Shown here in pieces: positions 50,701 to 61,000 of a stretch of 64,000 nt of DNA. Source of the stretch: Embiotoca jacksoni (lineage: Eukaryota; Chordata; Actinopteri; Embiotocidae). The position numbers and the translations under genes were made by a program. The number at the start of each line of letters is the position of its first letter. The stretch's first letter is position 1. The notes under the pieces were generated by a model, which saw nothing but the letters and a program-made list of their open reading frames with translations, was not told the origin of the DNA and made no database searches. The stretch covers positions 12,967,501 through 13,031,500 of the forward strand of contig JAKOON010000008.1 of NCBI GenBank assembly GCA_022577435.1, written 5' to 3'.

Positions 50701-53700
50701 ATTAAATTAACAGCAGTAACATGACATGTTATGTAAATTTGTAAGATGTCAACAATGTTAGATGTCCACTCGTAGTCCTTAAGAAAAGAATGTTTAAGTA
50801 GTGTCCATTTAGCATTTCATTCAACTGCATCACCAGTCTCAACAAAGAACTGTGCACAGACAAAGCGACTATATTTACAAGTACACATAACAACATGTAA
50901 CACACAAAATATCAGTACAAGTATAACTCAATTATTTTATGAGCTCGGCCTTTTAGGAAGTCAGTCAATGTGATATTCAGGAGGTGTGTTCATTGGTTTC
51001 TCTGTGCTCGCTGTGTATATTTGTGCCTGATTTATTAGACTATAAGATATGGGTTCCTTGTCACCTTACTCGGTTCTGAGATCCAGTCATGGGCCTTCTA
51101 GAGCTCCCCACTTTCTCATTATTATCTGTTTACCAATCACAATACTTTTCTGGATCCAATGTGTGAGTTGTTTTATTTTAATATTGGTCAATGGGTTGAG
51201 AATTTCAAGTATATATACAGTAGGACAAAACTCACAATCTACTTCTGCAACCTCTGTTATGTATTCATGGACTCAAACCCAGATAGTCCGCACCTTTGGG
51301 CATGACCACAGTACATGGACTAAGTCACCCCCTTGCCAAACACATGGGATCGGTATTGTTAAAAAAAAAATGTAGACCTGTATCGATACCTTGACTTTAA
51401 TACCAGTTCTTGAACGTCACTTTTTGTTTTGTTACCAATTATATAAATTCCAGTTTTCACCAGTTTACTTCATAAATGTTTGTGTACAAATCGTAAGTTT
51501 TCATGCAGTTTGGAGGGGGAGAGTAACCCAGGTTATTTTCTGTAGTTGCAATTTACATATGCACTCTTGCTTGCAAGCTATCGCGATACTCTAAAGTTAG
51601 CTGATGTTCCCTACATGGCTCACCTACTCTTGGTACACCAGCTTGCCGGCTGCACACAGAGAAGCCTTCAGCAACTGCAGCGCACACAGGTGGAACAGAT
51701 GTGTGGTAAAAAATCAGTTTGAAAAGCGTGACATAAGGAATCTTAATGTAAGATTTCCAAAGTTCATGTTGAGTGATTTTATATCCTTAATAGGATTTCT
51801 TTCTTTAAAAAACAAAACAATTAAAACTTGTTTTATTTTTGATGATAAACTACTGGTATTGTGAGAATATGTATTGCTATTGAATGTGTGATGGGACAAA
51901 AGGAAATCATTGTGCCTCTTTTTGTTATTGGCCTTTTCTCATAAACTTTATTTACTGTATTTAATAGAGAAAATACTAGCAAATTCTAGTTCTAATACTT
52001 TTGGTCGTCCACAGTTGTAGGTCTGCACACCAGAATGTGAATTTGAAAAAAGAACATTAGCACAAAAGTAATCTGTCCGTTTTTCACTCATTACATAGCA
52101 CAATAATTTAACTAGTGATTTTGATACCATGTGTGAGTCTCTAGATGAGAGAATATTAGGGCAACAGTACCAAACCAGCCTAATGTCTATCAGTCTGGCA
52201 GTTATTATGCTATATCTACTAATCTCCTAATCCTCAAAAGACTGCCCCACTCACCTCATTCAGCACTCTTCAGCTCCACCCATTAACCAGCTACAGTGGA
52301 GGGGGTAGCTGGGATTGTTGACTGCCAGCAAAATGTGCACACAAGGTTAAGTAATTTGAACAAAAACAAATCTATCGATGCAGAGAATTGTGAATATTTA
52401 TTTGCATATGAGCAGCAAGAATGTGTCAAATCTCATGTCGACCTTTTGGGAACGTATTATATCTGAAGCAAGAATTTGGAATTTGAGATGCCTGTTTAAT
52501 TGACCTTCATCAGGCTGAACATCTCCATCTGGTTTGACAGTGGAATATATTTTTTTGATCTTATGAACAACTAAAAAATCTGCCGCAGCATGAAAAACAA
52601 TTTCTGAAATCGTTTGAGGATTTTGGAAATGTCATCATTGTGTTTGTTTGGTTGAAATGCATCTTTACTCTCATCTTTTATAATGATCCAACTCGGGTCC
52701 CCTTACAGCATTGGTTGTTTTTTTTTAAAGCACTTTAAATGATTTCATGTTTTTGTAAATTTTTTATCATGTTTTCATTTTCTAATTCTTATTTCATTGC
52801 TGTTCCTGTGAGAAATGGCATCTCATTCAGACATGTGTTTACTCCTATGGACATGGTTTGCGTGATGATTTAAAAAAAAAAAAAAACAACACTTGAACTT
52901 GATGCAGTGAACTTGAATTTTGAAGCAGTGTTGTCACATGAATTAAGCACTGTCAGTGGACATTTTTTGGCTCAGGGGCACCACAATATCAGTCTCCCAT
53001 TCTTCAGGCATTTAAAGGACATCATATCATCTCGGGTCTGAGTTTTAGAGAGCTTGAATTTATTTTTGCATCTTAATACAAGAAGTAGGCTACCTGCATT
53101 TATTTTTCATTATACCTTAGAAATTGTTAGACCTGTTTTTTTTTTTACTAGTTTCTACTAAGTCTACCTCTTTACTGCATTATTCATCTAGAAATCAGTC
53201 ACGCTTAAAAACACACACCAAGGTTATTTTTTAGAGCTTTTATGTAGTTTCAAACTGACCCATCGTGAGACCCAATGTTTGTGTTGTCATGTATAACTTA
53301 TTTGTGGGTTTTGTTTTAGTACCACAACATCACTTAAATGTACTTAGGTAAGGGACCTACGCATTGCTCTTTTCTTTTATCCATTCACCTGAATGAAAGT
53401 CCACAGCTGAGATTGTGGTACTCAGATTTCATAGAAATCTTTTGTTTTAATACAGTCAAATTAAAGCCTTTCATGGAATAATGTTGGTCCATTAGATTTT
53501 ATACTGCTCCCATAAAGTCAAGATTCCTTTGTGTGAAAAGGCCTTAAGATTATGTTGATAATGTGAAATATTAAAGTTATGACAGCAACGACATTCATTT
53601 GAAGGTTGAAATGTTAATGCAATCAAGTTAAAATTCATTCAAAAGAGTTTGTGTAGAGTGTCAATTTACATATTCGAAGGTACTTCCAATCACACGAGAC

Positions 53701-56700
53701 AAGTTGTGTAAGAAATGCTGTTTTTTTTTAGTTCAAATGTTCCCTTTATGTTTTAAGTTGCATAATTTTCTTGCTGCAGTCACATCACAAATTCAGATAT
53801 CTAGTAATATCTTTCTGTTCATTGTTCATACAGTAATCAACATTTTTAGTTTTCTATAAAACACAGAGAAGCAACTTTCTTTTCTATAGGACATGGAAAA
53901 ATATTGAAAAAGTCATAGTTAATAAAATAAAAAATCTGATTTAAAAAAAAAAAGGTACTTTTCTTTTTAGGAAAATATGCATTTATTAGGCTAAACACAA
54001 AACGTATTTGAAATATAAAGTAACATAAAAAAGACTCCAGGCCACAAGAAAGAGAACTTTATTTCCTCAGCTCATTGTCAAGGAGCAATGGTGCACTTCA
54101 GATGCTACTTGTACTGATTACTACTAATCTGTTCACACTCTGTATAGTGCAGTACTTTATCATAAACATGTCCCAAAGAAAAACCAGCCACTCAGTCACA
54201 CAACTTTTAAAAAGTCCACAGTTAGAGCACATTATGTAAACCGCTGCTTTAGGTGATAATGTCACTGTTTGAATTGAAAATGAAGCTCAGTGGTCCTGTT
54301 TATTGTAACTATCCATTCATATTTCAATGGTTCTTTCGGCTGCAGCTTTGATGTTCAAGCAGATTTTTGTTGAAGACATGTTAACTACAAGTGATTTAGG
54401 ACATAGAGTCTGATCAATAGACTGTATGGACTCGTAACTATGTCAGCCAAGACACATTTTCACACTAAATTTTTTAAAGTAACATTACAGGTTATTTATT
54501 TGTGATTTTTATTAGAACTCTTCTAATATCTACTCGGTCCTTGAAGATTGATTGACTTGTTCTGTCATCCCTCGTATGTGTCAGGCTCCCCTCTGGCCAA
54601 CGGAAAGATGCACCTGCACAGCTCAGTAAAGCGGAAGATGGCCGAGGAGAAAGGCTACGTGTTTGACAAGCGGCTCAGGTACAACGTGCGACAGAACGAG
54701 AGTAACTGTCGATTCCGTGACATCGTGGTCAGGAAGGAGGAGGGCTTCACGCATGTCCTGCTGTCCAGCCAAACAACAGACAACAACGCCCTGACACCAG
54801 AGGTTAGGAACAGGAATACTCTCCCCCACCCCCCACCCCTCCCCACACACACACACACACGTTGTACTATTTAAACACACAATTCATGTCTGTTTGGCCC
54901 TTGTGTTTTGTGTTTCACTGGTATGTAATAATGCATCAAGATCTACTGTACATTTCATTAGTTTTGATTGGTATCCTAGTTGCCATGGAGCTCTGCTTGG
55001 GTAAAATAAATAATGGAAGTATCCCCAGTAACTGTTGTAGAGATGCACTGGAGCTATGCACTAACCCCCCAACTGCTACAGGGGCGCTTTTCAGGACACA
55101 TCTTCAGAAAAGTGTGGTTTATTTGACAGCTGCCACATGTGAGAGTGTTCGCTGCATGAATCGTAACGCTGGGCACTGTTGAAAAAGTGACACAGTTTCC
55201 TCAAAACAGCCTCCTGCCAAACAAGACTTCTACAAATTTAGTAATTAGGGGTGCATATAATCCAGCGTGATGCCATCTGTTGTTACTGCAGCAAAATACC
55301 AGTTGAACTAGTGAGGAAATTATGCCGCAAGTTTTTAGAGGAGAACATTATGTAATTAGAGAACTGAAGACCCTAGAGATGCTTTCCAATGATTTCTACT
55401 CCTTGCTCTGTAGGAATAACTCTCCCTTTGCTCCCAGTGATTGTAGTGTTTCCAAAAGAGCGTAGTGACATCTATTAAGTTTTGTTGGTAATGTTAACAT
55501 GCTGTAAACCCAAACAAATTATACTTTTAGAATCGTATTCTCCAACACAAAATAAGCTTTTAAAATAAAATAATCTGATTTGCTGTTGCAGTTACAGAAT
55601 TTGCTTCATGAGTATTTGACCTAACATAATAAAATTCTTGGTAAATTATTAAATTACTCACATTTAGAAAGGTGTCATGTCAGTCAAATTCCCTCCGTAA
55701 AATCAACATATAGCAGTAAAACAAACTGTTCATCCTGTCATTTTCTATAATCCATCATAGGGATGGAATAACTATCAATGTCGGTCTCTTCAACAGTGTA
55801 TCCAACATGTGTTGTAGTGTTATTATTACCACTGTAACAATTTGCTGTTTAAGAGGTTAACTCAGAAATATTTGTAAAAGTCCTTCATTAGAACACCTTA
55901 CTTCACTCTTTTTGAACACATTTTTTCAAACACCTGTCTGAGTTGCGCTGCAGTAACTGTAGGTCTCTCTGTGTGCGGCCGGCTAGCTAGCATCTACTGC
56001 TAGCATATGAGGCATTTAGGGCACATTAGTCAATTGTAGCCAATATTGTCCATTTGGGGGCATTTATGGAGCATTAGTAAATTGTAGTGTCAACAACAGA
56101 GAAAACAACCTGGATCACACTCTCCCCCTCTAAACTGCATGAAAACTAAAGATTTCTTCCGCAGTGTGTAGTGTCATTTTATGTTTCTAAAAATTTACTT
56201 TATGAAATTTGTATAGAAAAAACGATTATTTTGGAACCGGTATGGAGGTTGAGAAACAGGGACTGGTATCCAAAACCTTTGAACGATACCCAGCCCTAGC
56301 TGAGGGATCGGGGCTTTGGACCAATTTCGGGTGCAGTGTGTTTTGGGGTTTGAAAACCACTTTGAAGTGGTGTTTGGAAACTGTTCCTCAACTATTCCGA
56401 CACGCCTGCTACACATGCAATCACCAGGGGTGTATGCTCATGTGTCCTTCTCCTCTCTTTGATCGGATGGTGCACTGTTTGGGGGTATTTCCAGCTTCGA
56501 CGGATGCGCAGTTCATGTCACCACATTTTTCCAGGGCTTGTTTAATGTTGAATTTCTCCCCTTCCTTGGCTGCTGTGTCAGTGGGGATGCTCTGTCGGCT
56601 CTGTGATACAGCGTCAGATTCTTCCCTCACTTGTCCACATCGCCGGTGTGGTCCTGGCATCCGTCTTTTTGTCAAGCATTATGAGGAACGTCCGTTGTGT

Positions 56701-57949
56701 GCCGATGTCTCTGTTGTTTAGCAAGTAGGGCGAATTTCTTTTACTGCCTTATTATCAACTTCCCATGTTGCTCTAGACGAGCCTTCTGCATGAAATCAAT
56801 CACGCGTTGGAAAGAGCTCTCAACTAGATACGATGTGAGTCCATTGAATGTGCCTCTCTTTGACTTCCAAAGCATCGATGTTGAAATGAATTTGTTTCAC
56901 CCATTCATTCAACAGCTGAGTCTGTTCCTCCTATAGGATCTTGTTAGCTTGGTAGCCCTCCAGAGCAGATTTCATTTGCAGGCTCTAAGGTGTAATCCCG
57001 CTCTGTCTGTATCAGAGGCTGAATCTCTGGTGGGTCATGTAGTCTTCCATTTTACATGTCGCGTACCAGTTTAGGGCAGTCAAAATGTTTTAATGCAGAC
57101 TCAATAATCTGGGTAGAAAAGTTGCATCAGTTCATTTTGCAATGTTGTGACGGCAGCTATTCCCCATTCATCTGTGAATAGTGCACATGACCATGGTAAT
57201 TGATGGTTGCAACTATTTCCATATGAAACCAGTTTCCAGTTTCATTGTTATTCAACCATGCTGGTTTTAGCCATTATGCAACTGTGCTGTTTATAAGATT
57301 GGGGATACTTGCAGTCAGCTGAGACTAATAAAGTCATTTGGATGAGTGATGAAGTGTTTCTCCCTCAAAACTTTGTGTCCAGATGAACCGATGAACTCAG
57401 TTTCCTGGGATTTTCTACTGGATTATTGAACATCCATCAAGATATGCATCTGCTGATACTGGATGTCATTTAATGGATGGCTATCTGCTCTCCAGCTTCA
57501 TGATTCACTAGTTGAACTTGCTGCCTGCAGGAATGTATCAGCCGGTGATTGGTTGCTCCTTTCCTCACTTCAATCAGCAACAAGCTGTTCAATTTAAATT
57601 CCCCCAACTGCATACCAGCAGCAGTTTTTGATCCGTCAAAAAGACAAATGTTCTTTTCAATCACCTACACCTTTTGAAACGTTTGCGAATTGAATCGTTT
57701 CGATAAATGAAAATGCAGTTGTTGTTTTTTAGACAGTTTCCTTATAGGTCTATTAATATGATACAGGATTAGCCACAGATAATAGCAGGTATCACAACAA
57801 CCCACCTCTGGCTCATAACTCTAAGCAAACAGGATTTCCCTCCTCTCAGATTGTAGGTTGTGTCTCAGATCCTCCACAGAGGGTGGTTCTGGCTTTGATA
57901 CAGCGTCGTGGGCACCGCAGCCTGTACTTCACAGACACTGAAGTGGCGT

Positions 57950-58002
<53 letters not shown>

Positions 58003-61000
58003 TAATGTGTTACAGTAAGCCCGTAAGCTGTGCGCTTATCAAACAGCTCAGATAGCTCCTTGTCTCTCTTTCTTGTCTTTGAAGCTAAAGGAGCAAGAGA
58101 GTCTGCGGATGTCCTTACTAAATGGCTGTAGCTGAAAACATCTTGAAAAATATCCCAGTTTCTTCCAAACACTCAGTATTTGCTTTAAGTAAGAAAGTCC
58201 CCCGAGCTATTAAGTGGTACTGTTTCTGTCACCTGTTTGGCCTAGTGAACTGTTGCTTTCCTATCCTTTGCTACATTGTGTTTTTGAACCAGCCTTGTTT
58301 TATCATTTGTACTTTTTTACTATTCAATAGTTTGATGATAAGAACCCTGAAGTGTAAACTGAAACACACGAGTAAACAAAGAAAGATCCTTGAATAATTG
58401 TTGTTGTTTTTTTTATAGAGGATGATCTTGTGTTCTCTAAAACTGTGAATAATAAGTCCAAAACTGTTGTGCTTAAAAAAAAATGCCAAAAAAGTAGTAA
58501 CTGGAAACGGGGAAGAGGTCTAACTGAAACAATGTTTCTCACACTGACTGAATATTAAATTTATGACAAAACATGCAGTCCATACCTCACAGCAATACCA
58601 TTAGTGTTTGCGCACTGTTTTTTTTATTTATTAATTTTGTTTAGGTCCTGTGCTTTAACTGTGATATAAAATAACGGACACTACAACAAAGTGAAGTCTC
58701 GGCTTTAATTACAGTAGGTTTGCAATATAAAAACAACTGTTCGGGAGATGGAGCCCTTTTAACACACAGTGCCCAGATGTTTCGTGTCCTCCCTGGTGGT
58801 GATGCTCTCTTGATCTCTTGGTTGTTGTTGTGGAATGCAGCTCAATGGAAATGAGATCAGGTGAGAGACTCGACCGGCCGAGGATACTCCACCTCCTCAT
58901 TCTGAAAAGTCTTTTTTTGAGTTGGTTGGTTCGGCAATGAGTGACAAGAAAGCATGGGTCGACCTCCTGGTGAGCATTCTTTACCTGCTGTGTGGTCAAC
59001 AAGGCATTTTTCTTTATGGTGTAAATTTTTTTTTTTTTTTGGTCATCCCAAAGATTTGTGCTCCAACCTACCAGGTCGTTTGCCACTGACGTAAGACACA
59101 CAGCTGCCCAAAAAACATTTGCTGTTGTAGCCAAGCGTCCACTAACTTCAGGGCACATGTTGATAAAAAAAAAAAGGGCTACATATCCCAAACAATACCT
59201 TCAATATTGCTAAAAAATCCACTGAAATTAAAGCTGAACTTGGCACTTTAATGTAGTATCAAGTGTTTTATTTCAGATTGAATGTGCTGAAGCACACAGC
59301 CTGAATTAAGACTTGTAAATTGTGTAACTGCCCAGATATTTCTGGTCTGTAGTATGTTTGTTTGACTGATTCACTTCACACCCCTAAAGCTTAATTTCCA
59401 GGGAGCCGATGCATATAATTTCTTTGTTGTTGAAACCATATTTGTTTGTCTATAAATATCATCAAGATCTCCACTTATTGCACACGAATGTCATGTCATC
59501 TTTCTCTCTGTCTCACAGAGTGTAACCAACATCTGACTGTCTCTGCTTCATGTGCAAGAGGAGGATTTTAACACACTTTGCTAAACATCATTTATAGTCA
59601 CACACAACACACTTCAGAGGACATTGCATTGACTTTCAGTCATTTCCTGGAGACTTATCTCAACTCTAATAAATACCACTACCGACCTGACCCGAACGCT
59701 TGAACAATCTACGTTATGAGGACTTGTTGTTTGACAATGTGACTGTGTAAAAAGACCTACATCCCCACAACATGAGTAATACAAGTACACACACGCGTGC
59801 CCAGATAGCCCATCCAGTTAAAACTGCAGGGGGCAGATTATGTGCTTGGTGAGACACGGAATTAAGTTCACTTTGAGGTTGAATGGTTAATATGGGTCAA
59901 GGGTGATAATCTGATTAAAATGCAGCAACAGAGTGTTGGCTGCAGACAGGGATGTGGGTGGGAGGGCTGGGGTTTTGTAGAGGACTTCTTATCAGGTTGT
60001 CTGTCTGATAACGTGGGCTCTCTCCCTTCATCATCACACGAGACAAAGGCCAAACACTTGTCTGTTTATGCAGAATGATGCATCGCTGATAATAAACGTG
60101 TCTCTGCACCGAGTGCTATATTGCGCCCATGTGTTGCGGTATCATACTGCAAGCATACTTAACTGAGGGCTTAATTGTTTTTTTCATATCCCCCTTCGAG
60201 TATCTCCTATGAATGAATGAAGATTAAAAAAAATTCATCTAGAAGTTGGCATGCCTTTTTCTTACCACACTGTAGGCAGAAGGGGTGGCTGCTGTCAACA
60301 CACAATACAGTTAAATCAGCTTGTCAAGGAAACAAGCTGCCCACCAAGTTATCACGTAAACACCTTACTTACATCTTACCCCTGCACAGAAAGTAACAAT
60401 AAACGGCCAGAAACAAAGCCACCACCAAATTCTCACCTTTAAATCTCCATTGAGGAGACAACCTCTGACGGGCCTGTTCATGCACGTTGTAGTTGTACAG
60501 AATGTAAGAGACTAAAAGCTTATGTTATTGTTTTCTTATAAGATAAACAAAGGAAGAATTTAAACTAGATTTTTTTTTTTTTTTCCTAAATAATCTACAT
60601 TCTGTGACATGAACAAGAATCCTTAAAGGCTATGAAATATTTTGATGTGTGTTGCAGTAGTTGAATAGCCGTCTTTTAAGACACACTTTTTAGTCACCAT
60701 TAGCTTTCAGCACTGTACGAAAGAAGACAGTCCAAGTGTTGGCTACTTTTACTCAGGTCTGTGTATCTGCAATAAAAAAAAAAATGTATGTAGTGAGTGG
60801 ATCTCAAGCCTTACTCTGAAGATTCAAAACCTAGAGCTCAAAACATTTTTCTTCCCAGCTATTCCTCATGTGTCAGAAGAGCTGAGAATGTAATCCCCAT
60901 CTTTTCCTCTTTCTCTTCAGATCATGAAGGAAGTTTGTCGAGCTTTGGGTAATGCAGCTGCTGATGACAGTAAGTTATTATTGCTCAGCTCCGTGGGGAC

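Larger units (their letters stand above)
47747..54584 (+). other. cdyl2: CDYL2 intron 2 (6.8 kb)
   Basis: Contains a Tc1 element in sense orientation starting 165 bp after the donor, an antisense L1 tail at 51.1-51.3 kb and copy B of a three-copy dispersed repeat (51.3-51.7 kb). 49.5-51.0 and 51.8-54.5 kb are AT-rich with no recognised feature beyond poly(T)/poly(A) runs. Confidence 0.85.
54803..60920 (+). other. cdyl2: CDYL2 intron 3 (6.1 kb)
   Basis: Starts with a C-rich and CA microsatellite (54.83-54.86 kb). Contains copy C of the dispersed repeat (55.9-56.3 kb, reversed), a (GT)n tract at 57.95-58.0 kb, and a minus-strand open frame at 58.7-59.2 kb that I do not recognise. The rest (55.0-55.9, 56.7-57.9, 59.3-60.9 kb) shows no gene. 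Confidence 0.85.

Noticed and set aside
56209..56721. 170-codon + strand open frame
   Set aside because: Its first third is the reversed dispersed repeat copy C and the remainder shows no recognisable domain; it lies within CDYL2 intron 3.
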